Shown here one piece after another: positions 24,401 to 32,430 of a stretch of DNA of 39,511 nucleotides. The translations under genes and the position numbers were made by a program. The DNA is from Chitinophagales bacterium (GTDB lineage Bacteria > Bacteroidota > Bacteroidia > Chitinophagales > S012-47). Position 1 is the stretch's first letter; each line of letters starts with the position of its first letter. The notes under the pieces are model-generated. The model was given only the letters and a program-made list of their open reading frames with translations, did not search any database and was not told the origin of the DNA. Location of the stretch: positions 1 through 39,511 of the forward strand of contig WFPF01000063.1 of assembly GCA_015487695.1 (NCBI GenBank). The letters run 5' to 3'.

Positions 24401-27032
24401 TCTGTCTTTGGATAAGGACAAATATATGGCCGGTGAAAGGGCCGTTCTGACTATTCCGGTAAGCAAGGGGAGCCGGGCGCTGGTAACCCTGCAGGGGAGC
24501 ACAGGTGTGATCTCTGCTCAATGGTGGGAAGCCGGAATGAATAAGGATGTAATTCAGGTACCCCTTGCCACGGATCGCGACATGGCACCCAATATTTATG
24601 TGCATGTAATGCTGCTACAGGAGCATTCGCGCAGTTTGGAACATCTGCCGATACGGCAATACGGAATCATTCCCCTGATGGTCGAAAATCCGGAGACCAA
24701 ACTGGAACCCCGGCTTCAGACAGCCGATGTCTATCGCCCCGAGGAAAGCGTCAGCATAGAGGTATCGGAGGAAAAGGGCCGCCCGATGACCTATACCCTT
24801 GCCCTGGTAGATGAGGGCTTGCTGGGCATTACCGGTTTTCGCACACCTGATCTTTGGAATTATTTTTATGCCAAGCAGGCACTCGGAGTGCATACCTGGG
24901 ATATCTTCGACCGGGTGCTGGGCGCTTTTGGCGAAGAGATGGCCCAACTCCTGAGCCTCGGTGGGGGAGAAGCAGCCGAACCCGATCCCGACAAAGCCAA
25001 GGTCAACCGCTTTAAACCGGTCGTTCGCTTTCTCGGTCCTTTCCGGCTGGAGGCCGGGAAAAGCCGTATTCACAGTGTCAGGATACCCCGCTATGTGGGC
25101 GCCCTGCGGGTGATGCTGGTGGCCGGTGACAACGGGAAATACGGATCAGCCGATAAGGAAGTGCCGGTTCGGAAACCGCTGATGGTGCTGAGTACGGCCC
25201 CGCGGGTGCTTCGTCCGGGCGAGCAGGTCAGGCTGCCCGTAGAGGTTTTTGCAATGGAAAATAAGATAAAGGATGTGGAACTGCGCATAAGCGGTACACA
25301 GAACCTCCAATTTACGGGTGGCATGACAAAACGCGTGCATTTTGATGCCCCCGGCAGCAAGCTCGTCTTTTTCGAGGCCGTGGTGGGCCAACGCCTTGAG
25401 CCCGCAGCATTTGCGGTGGAAGCTTCGGGCAACGGAGAAAAGGCCGTAGAGCAAAGCGATATTCCGGTGCTGCCCTCCAATCCCGAGATAAGCGGTTTTA
25501 GTGATTATCAGTTGGAGGCCGGAGGCACTTTTAGCGAAGAAATCAAAGCGCTGGGCATACCCGGAAGCAACCGGCAAAGCATAGAGGTCAGTACCCTGCC
25601 ACCGATGAATCTCGGCCAGCGAATGGATTACCTCATGCGCTATCCATACGGGTGCGTTGAGCAGGTGACTTCGGCCCTTTTTCCGCAGTTGTACCTCGGT
25701 GATTTTATGGACCTGAGCGAGGAGAAACGGAAAGAAGCCGAAGAAAATATACAGGCCGGGATACGCAAATTGATGCAGTTTCAGAACTCCGGTGGCGGGC
25801 TGAGTTACTGGCCGGGTTATGGTGAAATCAGTGACTGGGGTACTTCTTACGGAGGTCATTTTATGCTGGAAGCAGAAAAAAAAGGCTACAGGCTGCCTCC
25901 CGGATTTAAGGAAAGTTGGATCTTGTATCAGGTAAATGCTGCCAACAATTGGAATCCTTCTCACACCATTTCGGCTCCGGAGTTGGCCATGCGGGAGTTG
26001 CAGCAGGCCTATCGTCTTTATACTTTGGCCCTTAGCGGACAGGCGGCATTGGGTGCCATGAACCGCCTGAAACTGAGACCCAATCTGTCGGCAGCTGCGC
26101 GCTGGCGTCTTGCGGCAGCTTATGCCATGGCCGGACAGGAAAGTGTGGCCCGTGAATTGACAAGGGGAGCCCCGGTGAGTTTTACTCCGTACCGGGATTT
26201 CCGGTACACCTATGGCTCGCTTCTGCGCGATCAGGCGATGGCATTGGAGACAATGGTGCTAACGGGTGATCCCCGCACACTGAGGCTTGTAAAAAAAATC
26301 AGCACGGCCATGGCATCGAAAAACTGGTATAGTACGCAAACCACGGCTTACTGCCTCATTGCCCTTTCAAAATATGCTTCCGAAGCAGAGGGCGGTATGC
26401 AATTCAGCCTGACTATCAACGGAAAACCCGCACATGAGGTGAAGAGCAATAAAGTCATCTGGTCACAGGATATGGCAGACGACAGCCGCGTGGTGCTGAG
26501 CAACCGGAGCGCAAAGCCCCTCTTCGTGCGCATTCTCCGCAGCGGAATACCTCCGGCAGGCGGGGAAGAAGCCGATGCGCGCAAGGTTCAGCTCCGGGTA
26601 CGCTATCTGACAACGGATGGAGAAGCGCTGGATGTGCGCAATCTGGTGCAGGGTACGGATTTCCTTGTGGAAGTCGAAATAATGCATCAGATCAGAAGTG
26701 GTTATCGCTACGACCGGATGGCCCTGACACAGATATGGCCTTCCGGATGGGAGATATCAAATGCAAGAATGGATGAGCTCGACTATTCGGGAAATGATTA
26801 TGATAAGCCCGAATACATGGATATCCGGGACGACCGGATTTACAGCTTTTTCAATTTGGGCTATTGGGGCAAAAAGAAATTTCTGTATCGTGTTTCGGCT
26901 ACATATGCCGGCCGGTATTATTTGCCGGCTGTCAGGGTCGAAGCCATGTACGACAATGAGATTTATGCCAATACTCAGGGGCAATGGGTAGAAGTCTCCG
27001 AGCCGGGGAGGCCCCGTGAGGCAATGAAATAA
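21480..27032 (+). CDS. bacterial alpha-2-macroglobulin lipoprotein with intact thioester
   Basis: Very large periplasmic lipoprotein of 1850 residues from the ATG at 21480; the upstream TTG only adds residues before the signal peptide. The lipobox is 'LSTLSC' with Cys18, followed by Asn. The MG-domain series runs over the first 1200 residues, including 'VWRPGDSLFLTFVL' (MG2-like) and a bait-like region. The thioester motif is 'YGCVEQV', Cys1392, with the required Cys and Gln; the alpha-alpha toroid of the TED domain surrounds it ('GGGLSYWPGYGEISDWGTSYGGHFML'). Bacterial A2Ms trap proteases by covalent capture. An Asp/Tyr-rich acidic stretch lies near residues 440-475. pbpC starts 13 bases downstream, the well-known A2M-PBP1C pairing thought to combine protease defence with wall repair. 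Confidence 0.93.
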   Translation: MRSIFLLLTLAALSTLSCNRQKESEAYDPSYSRYIAAFSQSPLSTYGDFRIRFTVDIPGKEAGVIEDEALMDISPGVEGRLEWLDASTIHFLPSAPLLPDHEYRISFDLASLIAVPDSLSRFSFSVQTRKQELSLEEGYLEAVNTEDYRYSGSLITADFAPPELLEKCLEIYYRGEPVKPEWRHEEGGLKHHFLVDRIKRGSEMEQMRLQWNGKSIAADDKGKLEIDVPGRGAFKYAGIKIFNYEEQKVEVYFTDPLDAAQDITGLIQIEGITGLQHAIRGNKVVLYVPGRQSGSYRLKIHPGIRSVSGRVAGTTVLETLLFEELKPSIWLPGEGNILPLGKSLVFPFDAVNLNAVDVTILKIYESNMLSFLQRNSLAGSNELYRTGDIILQKKIELKPENPQAIKTRSRYGIDLSKIIRAEPGALYRVVLSFRPEYSAYMCSRDDFDDISDTYEDDYYYYDESSQYFHDLYPGYKFKYDWRHRDDPCYRAYYRTSRFVSRNILASNLAMTAMQGSDGQTTFILTDIRNARPRKGVKVTIYSYRMQELGSALSDGSGLARIDWKEKPAFAVAGDGKEKAYLRLDPGEALSVSRFETGGVSAQSGLKGRLYGERDVWRPGDSLFLTFVLEDLSEKLPLAYPVHFALRDPQGREVINLKKLPDEGRFYTFRLASDPDWITGRYLATVSAGGLTVNQGVRIETIKPNRLKIDFEGEGDKIWGWKGKNHFTLRAQWLHGASAGGLKYKVESALKEQTTSFPSYRDFHFRDESEPFYDAPRVVAEGELDEQGESDLSLSLQTSNRPPGILKAAFKIRVFENSGNFSVRTLQKDFYPYEAYAGFKLPEGNKWTGALATGKKEKIDMVLLDAEGNPLPGQLLRAKLYKLEWRWWWHSSGENIASYINNRFLEPVKAVELRTDARGKAHWTLAMDDNEWGRYFLWVEDVKGGHRSGKVLYFDNPYYSGRSREGMAEGASMLPLSLDKDKYMAGERAVLTIPVSKGSRALVTLQGSTGVISAQWWEAGMNKDVIQVPLATDRDMAPNIYVHVMLLQEHSRSLEHLPIRQYGIIPLMVENPETKLEPRLQTADVYRPEESVSIEVSEEKGRPMTYTLALVDEGLLGITGFRTPDLWNYFYAKQALGVHTWDIFDRVLGAFGEEMAQLLSLGGGEAAEPDPDKAKVNRFKPVVRFLGPFRLEAGKSRIHSVRIPRYVGALRVMLVAGDNGKYGSADKEVPVRKPLMVLSTAPRVLRPGEQVRLPVEVFAMENKIKDVELRISGTQNLQFTGGMTKRVHFDAPGSKLVFFEAVVGQRLEPAAFAVEASGNGEKAVEQSDIPVLPSNPEISGFSDYQLEAGGTFSEEIKALGIPGSNRQSIEVSTLPPMNLGQRMDYLMRYPYGCVEQVTSALFPQLYLGDFMDLSEEKRKEAEENIQAGIRKLMQFQNSGGGLSYWPGYGEISDWGTSYGGHFMLEAEKKGYRLPPGFKESWILYQVNAANNWNPSHTISAPELAMRELQQAYRLYTLALSGQAALGAMNRLKLRPNLSAAARWRLAAAYAMAGQESVARELTRGAPVSFTPYRDFRYTYGSLLRDQAMALETMVLTGDPRTLRLVKKISTAMASKNWYSTQTTAYCLIALSKYASEAEGGMQFSLTINGKPAHEVKSNKVIWSQDMADDSRVVLSNRSAKPLFVRILRSGIPPAGGEEADARKVQLRVRYLTTDGEALDVRNLVQGTDFLVEVEIMHQIRSGYRYDRMALTQIWPSGWEISNARMDELDYSGNDYDKPEYMDIRDDRIYSFFNLGYWGKKKFLYRVSATYAGRYYLPAVRVEAMYDNEIYANTQGQWVEVSEPGRPREAMK

Positions 27033-27045
27033 GGGAGATTTTATA

Positions 27046-29364
27046 ATGAAGATTTTTCGCCTTTATCGCCTGGCTTCCTGGTTGTCAATTCTTTTTGCGG
27101 CCTTTTGGCTCAGCTTGCGTTTTCCTCTTTTTGACGATCCCCTGTCCACCGTCCTGCGAAGCAGTGACGGGCATTTGCTTGGAGCCTCCATTGCAGATGA
27201 CGGACAATGGAGGTTTGAAGAGGAGCAGGAGCTTCCCGAATCATTTAAAGCGGCTCTTCTCACATTCGAAGACCAGCGTTTTTATTCCCATCCCGGATTC
27301 GATATACGGGCCATCGCCCGGGCGATGAAGCAGAATATCAGTGCCGGGCGAATCGTCAGTGGTGGATCAACCATTAGTATGCAAGTCATCCGGCTGAGCC
27401 GCAAAGGCAGGTCCAGAACCTGGGGCGAAAAATTGATAGAAGTGATGCTTGCGGCCCGCATGGAAATGAGCCTTGGCAAGGAGGAAATCCTGAGGCTTTA
27501 CACTGCCCATGCTCCTTTTGGCGGCAATGTGGTGGGACTGAGCGCAGCGTCCTGGCGATATTACCGCAAAGATACCCGCTTTCTGAGCCCTTCGGAAAGT
27601 GCTTCTTTGGCGGTGCTGCCAAACAGTCCTGCGCTGGTTCGCCCGGGCGTGAAGACCTTGCTGTTCAAACGCAAAAGAAACCGCCTCCTGCTAAAGCTGG
27701 CAGAAAAAGGACTTTTGCAGGCAGACGACTATCGCCTGGCACTGGAGGAGGCACTGCCCGGCAAACCGAATGCACTGCCCCGCGAAGCACCTCATCTCCT
27801 GTATCACCTGAAAGCCGGACGGGGGATTGCCGGGACTTGCACATCAAGTATTGATTACGGCTATCAGCACCGCATCAATGAGATCCTTAAAAATCACTAC
27901 CGCGATCTGGAAGGTAACGGGGTGCACAATGCTGCTGTTTTGCTTATTGACATGGAAAGCGGCAAGGTATTGGCCTATGCAGCTAATATACCCGGACTGC
28001 AGGCGGCTTACAGCCCGGATGTTGATCTGATACAGGCCGAAAGGAGCACCGGTTCCATATTAAAACCGCTCCTCTATTATCACCTGCTGCAAAGAGGCGA
28101 AATAACTCCGGATATGCTGATCAAAGACATCCCGACTTATTTCGGAAGTTTTCATCCTCAGAATTATACCGAAAAGTATCTTGGAGCAGTTTCGGCAAGA
28201 GATGCCATTGCTTTTTCATTGAATGTGCCCTCGGTACACCTGCTCAAAAGAGCGGGCGTACCCATATTTTATGATTTCCTGAAATCATTGGGCATGAAAA
28301 GCCTTAGGAAAGCGCCCGGACACTATGGTCTCAGCCTGATTTTGGGCGGGGCCGAGGTGTCTCTCTGGCAACTGGCTTCGATGTACGGTAAGCTATCGGC
28401 AGCGCTTCTTTCGCCTGCAGGAGATGCGGGGAAAGGGGGCTTTTCTTTGCAATTGCTTCCGGAAGAAAAGGACGATAAGCCTCTGGACGGGCCCCTTGAT
28501 CCGGCAGCCGTATTCGAGACCTTCCGTACGATGAGTCAGGTCCGGAGGCCTTCCGAGGAGCGGGCCTGGTCGCATTTCTCCTCGAGCAGGCAGATTGCCT
28601 GGAAAACAGGAACCAGCTTTGGCGGACGGGATGCCTGGTCAATCGGACTGACACCCCGCTACGGGATTTTTGTTTGGAGCGGCAACGCCAGTGGAGAAGG
28701 CCGCAGCGGTGTTTCAGGCCTCCACACCGCAGCACCTATTCTTTTTGATGTATTCAATATCTTGCCAAATACCGAATGGTTTGATAAACCGGTTGAACAC
28801 TATAGCGAAGTATCGATTTGCCCTGCAAGCGGTATGCGTGCCGGTCCCAATTGCCCTGAAGTGATAAGCCGTGATTTGCCTCCGGCCTGCAGCAAGGCAC
28901 CCCGTTGCAGCTATCATAAACGCATTTATCTGAACACTGAGGGGCAGCGTGTCTATAAGGATTGCTATGCGGATAGCTTAAAAGATACCGTATGGTTTAA
29001 TCTTTCTCCGGGGATGGCCTGGTATTACGGGAAATGGCATAGTGATTATAAAAACCTGCCTCCGTTGAGTAGTGCCTGTGCCGGTGATCAGGGCGAAAGC
29101 ACTTTTCGCATCATTTATCCCCTGAACAACGGCCGCATAAGGCTAAGCCCTCAGTCAGGCAGGGGTGCAGCTGCCTTTGTGGCAGAAGCAACTGCCATTC
29201 CCAATACCGTACTTTACTGGCATCTTGATCGTGATTTTCTGGGAATCACGCTTGAGGATCACCGTCTTTCTGTGCAGGCAAAAACGGGTTGGCATGTACT
29301 TACTGTCGAGAATGCCGCTGGAGAGCGTAAGGTCCTGAAATTTGAGCTTTTAAGTTCAGAATAG
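27046..29364 (+). CDS. pbpC: penicillin-binding protein 1C
   Basis: Bifunctional class A penicillin-binding protein of 772 residues anchored by one N-terminal helix (about 9-25). The glycosyltransferase (GT51) domain shows 'FEDQRFYSHPGFD' with catalytic Glu75 and 'GGSTISMQVIRL'. The transpeptidase domain has all three motifs: S337-x-x-K340 in 'STGSILKP', 'SLN' in 'AFSLNVPSV', and K520-T-G in 'WKTGTSFGGRDAWSIG'. A Cys-bearing linker follows, then the C-terminal BiPBP_C domain ('FRIIYPLNNGRIRLSP') characteristic of PBP1C. It probably polymerises and crosslinks peptidoglycan during repair, working with the A2M encoded just upstream. Both catalytic centres look intact. Confidence 0.94.
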   Translation: MKIFRLYRLASWLSILFAAFWLSLRFPLFDDPLSTVLRSSDGHLLGASIADDGQWRFEEEQELPESFKAALLTFEDQRFYSHPGFDIRAIARAMKQNISAGRIVSGGSTISMQVIRLSRKGRSRTWGEKLIEVMLAARMEMSLGKEEILRLYTAHAPFGGNVVGLSAASWRYYRKDTRFLSPSESASLAVLPNSPALVRPGVKTLLFKRKRNRLLLKLAEKGLLQADDYRLALEEALPGKPNALPREAPHLLYHLKAGRGIAGTCTSSIDYGYQHRINEILKNHYRDLEGNGVHNAAVLLIDMESGKVLAYAANIPGLQAAYSPDVDLIQAERSTGSILKPLLYYHLLQRGEITPDMLIKDIPTYFGSFHPQNYTEKYLGAVSARDAIAFSLNVPSVHLLKRAGVPIFYDFLKSLGMKSLRKAPGHYGLSLILGGAEVSLWQLASMYGKLSAALLSPAGDAGKGGFSLQLLPEEKDDKPLDGPLDPAAVFETFRTMSQVRRPSEERAWSHFSSSRQIAWKTGTSFGGRDAWSIGLTPRYGIFVWSGNASGEGRSGVSGLHTAAPILFDVFNILPNTEWFDKPVEHYSEVSICPASGMRAGPNCPEVISRDLPPACSKAPRCSYHKRIYLNTEGQRVYKDCYADSLKDTVWFNLSPGMAWYYGKWHSDYKNLPPLSSACAGDQGESTFRIIYPLNNGRIRLSPQSGRGAAAFVAEATAIPNTVLYWHLDRDFLGITLEDHRLSVQAKTGWHVLTVENAAGERKVLKFELLSSE

Positions 29365-29460
29365 CTTAGTTTTTGCTTATGCTGCTTTTTTTATCTTTAT
29401 CACTTAACTTTAGTTGCTTATTCAAAGCTTTAAATTCCATATTACAGATACTCATTACTC

Positions 29461-32421
29461 ATGATTCGAATTGTACTTCTCCTGTTCCTTTCATTATTCC
29501 TGCTGCGACCGGTCGAAGCGCAGGAAATTCAGGTTTACTCGGAAGATTTCAATGGCCAGTTTAATATCTTCTTTTTGAATACCGGTGGAGTGGGAGGCAA
29601 CAGCGGCCCCAATCAGTGGATTGTCAATGATGAGTACATCGGAACACCCCTCTATCCCAATACCCTGCGACAGGACAGTGTGGTCTCGGGTCAGATCAAC
29701 GGAGCGCCCTTCAGCAAATATCTGCACATCCATGACGTCAATGCAGCCGGCAGCCAGTCGATTAGCAATGCCAATTATGATCCCACGGCTGCCAGCGACC
29801 GCTTTTGCCAGTTTGGCAATGCCGTTTGTACCAAGTCCCTCTACAATGTGACATTAACCTTTTACTATCTGGTAGAGGGCAACGAAAATGCCTATGGCGA
29901 GGTGTATTTCAGCAAAGACTTCGGTCCCTGGGAGCAGGTGGGACCTGCCAAAATTTTCGATGCACCCAAGTGGCAAAGGATGGATATCACAGATCCGCGC
30001 TTTGACAACACGGAAAATCTGCGTTTTGGCTTTCGTTGGGTCAATACGGGCAATTCGGGCCCGGCCAGCACCTCCTTTTCTATTGATGAAATCAACGTAG
30101 TGGCCGATTATGATGAAGTGAACCATCCCGTAAGCATCACAGCCGCGAATAATTCGGATACGGCCTGCCGGGGTACTTTTACCTCGATACGCTTCGAACT
30201 CTCTGACACCCTTTGTGAAGGCGTGTATTTGTTTGAGCTCTCTGAGCCGGGCGGCAGTTTCCAAAATCCCACAAGTCTGGGCACAATTACCTGGCAGCCC
30301 TTCTTTCCGCTGGCTTTTAACATCAACGTAGGTATTTCAGCCTCTTTGCAGACGGGGGTATGTTACAAGATTCGTATCACACGCATTCAGCCGGCACCGG
30401 TCTTGCGGAGCAACATTACAGATTGTATTTATGTAGTCGACTGCGCACCTGTTATTACAACCAATCAACCTCCTGTCACCATCGGCTCCGGAGCGGGGTC
30501 GGGCAGCGGGGGAGGCGGCCTCGATGACGGTTATGTGCTCTGTGCAGGCAGCGTGATTGACATACCCTTCCTCTCGGTCGGAACCATCAATCCCGACAAC
30601 GAGTACATTGCCGTCTTGTCAAACAAAATCGACACACTGCCCGGCAATCTTTACGTGCTGGTCGGTGGTGACACCATCGGCAGGATGCCCGACCCGAATC
30701 AGCATCCCGGACCTCCGGGATCGGTAGGCGGTATGGTGCCCAACGATGTGGAACCCGGCTGCAATTATTACGTTCAGATTTTATCTACCAGTCCTCCCGG
30801 ATATGGCACCATCTACGGCCCGTTCTGCATACGGCAATGCGACATTACAACCAATGACCAGCAGGATATCCAGGTCTGCATCTACGATACGGCCGGGGTG
30901 ACCCTCGTGATACCGGTCAAAATCAATAGCTGGACCGACAGCATCAATTATAATCCGGGCAATGAGTTTCTCGTCCAGATTCTCGATGCCATGTTCTTCA
31001 ATGTGATCAATACCGGAGGATTTGGGGCCGTCTTTGATACGGCCATCAGCTCTATCATTCTGGATATTCCCGATGGAAAAACACTTGATTCCCTCGGCAT
31101 CGGCCCGGGTCTTTACTACATGAGGATTGTTGCCACCAGCTCGAACGGAGGGAATGACACCATGGGAACGCTGGTGCATCTGACCATCGGAAGAGTGCCC
31201 AGTGATACGACCTATTCGATAGCAGCCGACTCGGTGATCTGCCGGGGCGAGCAAATGACATTTTTTATAGTCCCCTATGATTTTACGACCAGCTATGAGT
31301 GGGAATTTGGGGATGGGCGCCACTTCGATGCGCAGGGCAACTCATTTACCTTCAATACGGTAGGGGCTCCGGCCGATGATTATTACATGCGGGTCAGGGA
31401 AGTGAATTTCGGATGTCCGGGCCCCTGGTCTCCCTGGGATACCGTGACCATACTCGGTACTCCGAGGGCAAACATTTTTGGGCTTGACAAAATTTGCGTG
31501 GGCGACACGCTTCCCTACAAAGCCACTTTCTTTGCCAAAACATTTTATGACTGGGATGCCGGAGACTATGGACACCTTGTGAAAGTCGGGAACAATGAAA
31601 CCTTTATGGTTTTTGATTCGGCCGGTCAATATGGGATTTCCCTCTTTGTGCTCAATAAGTGCGGAAGTGATTTCAGCTCGAAGTTGCTTACCATCTATGA
31701 GAAACCGGTGGCCAATGCCGGCAATGACAGCACCGTTTGTGCCGGAAGTCCCATTGTCAGAGAAGCAGGCCCCGATGCCATGCGGAAATATTTTTGGCTC
31801 AAAGGCAACTCCATTTATCATCGCGACAGTGTGCTTTCCATCACGGTCAACCAGGATGAAACCTTTGTGCTTTACGTGGAAGGAGAGGCCGGTTGCGGGG
31901 GCCGGGATACAGTCACTTTTCGTGCCGTAGCGCCCGATCCGCCTGTTGAAGATTCGCTCCGTATTTGTGAAGGAGACTCTGCCTGGATAAAAGCGGGGAT
32001 ACCCGGAGCGCTCTACGAATGGAGCACCGGAGAAAGCGGGGATTCCATCCGTGTGGCAGATGCCGGGCTTTATTCGGTGACCATCACGGAGGCAGGCAAG
32101 GTCTGTCCATCCTTTAAAACGCTTGATCTGAGCCTGGAAGAATGTGAACCCGTATTCGATATCCCAAATGCATTTAGCCCGAACGGGGATGGTCTGAATG
32201 ATGAGTTTAAACCGGTAGGTGACGAGGTGGATATCGTTCTCTTTGAGATTTACGACCGTTGGGGTGAATTTGTGTTCGGCACCAACAACTTCAATGTAGG
32301 ATGGGATGGCACGCTGAACGGAAAGCCGGTTGATCCGGGGGTCTTTACCTGGGTGCTGCACTATAAAGACAGTCTGGGGAAACGCAAAGTGAAGACGGGC
32401 AATGTTACCCTTATCCGATAA
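29461..32421 (+). CDS. secreted protein with C-terminal type B (CHU_C) sorting domain
   Basis: Secreted protein of 986 residues. Signal peptide 'MIRIVLLLFLSLFLLRPVEAQ'. Residues about 22-220 resemble a lectin/jelly-roll-like sandwich ('VYSEDFNGQFN', 'LTFYYLVEGNENAYGEVYFS', 'SFSIDEINVV'). Several Ig- or PKD-like beta-sandwich units follow, for example around 'YEWEFGDGRHFDAQGN' (near 610). A Gly/Ser linker lies at about 342-352. The C-terminus (about 898-986, 'IPNAFSPNGDGLNDEF' to 'KTGNVTLIR') is the gliding-motility-associated domain used as a type B signal for the type IX secretion system. It is probably released or displayed at the surface. The next gene encodes another protein with the same tail nine bases downstream. 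Role beyond secretion is unknown. Confidence 0.87.
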   Translation: MIRIVLLLFLSLFLLRPVEAQEIQVYSEDFNGQFNIFFLNTGGVGGNSGPNQWIVNDEYIGTPLYPNTLRQDSVVSGQINGAPFSKYLHIHDVNAAGSQSISNANYDPTAASDRFCQFGNAVCTKSLYNVTLTFYYLVEGNENAYGEVYFSKDFGPWEQVGPAKIFDAPKWQRMDITDPRFDNTENLRFGFRWVNTGNSGPASTSFSIDEINVVADYDEVNHPVSITAANNSDTACRGTFTSIRFELSDTLCEGVYLFELSEPGGSFQNPTSLGTITWQPFFPLAFNINVGISASLQTGVCYKIRITRIQPAPVLRSNITDCIYVVDCAPVITTNQPPVTIGSGAGSGSGGGGLDDGYVLCAGSVIDIPFLSVGTINPDNEYIAVLSNKIDTLPGNLYVLVGGDTIGRMPDPNQHPGPPGSVGGMVPNDVEPGCNYYVQILSTSPPGYGTIYGPFCIRQCDITTNDQQDIQVCIYDTAGVTLVIPVKINSWTDSINYNPGNEFLVQILDAMFFNVINTGGFGAVFDTAISSIILDIPDGKTLDSLGIGPGLYYMRIVATSSNGGNDTMGTLVHLTIGRVPSDTTYSIAADSVICRGEQMTFFIVPYDFTTSYEWEFGDGRHFDAQGNSFTFNTVGAPADDYYMRVREVNFGCPGPWSPWDTVTILGTPRANIFGLDKICVGDTLPYKATFFAKTFYDWDAGDYGHLVKVGNNETFMVFDSAGQYGISLFVLNKCGSDFSSKLLTIYEKPVANAGNDSTVCAGSPIVREAGPDAMRKYFWLKGNSIYHRDSVLSITVNQDETFVLYVEGEAGCGGRDTVTFRAVAPDPPVEDSLRICEGDSAWIKAGIPGALYEWSTGESGDSIRVADAGLYSVTITEAGKVCPSFKTLDLSLEECEPVFDIPNAFSPNGDGLNDEFKPVGDEVDIVLFEIYDRWGEFVFGTNNFNVGWDGTLNGKPVDPGVFTWVLHYKDSLGKRKVKTGNVTLIR

Positions 32422-32430
32422 GCATCTTCT

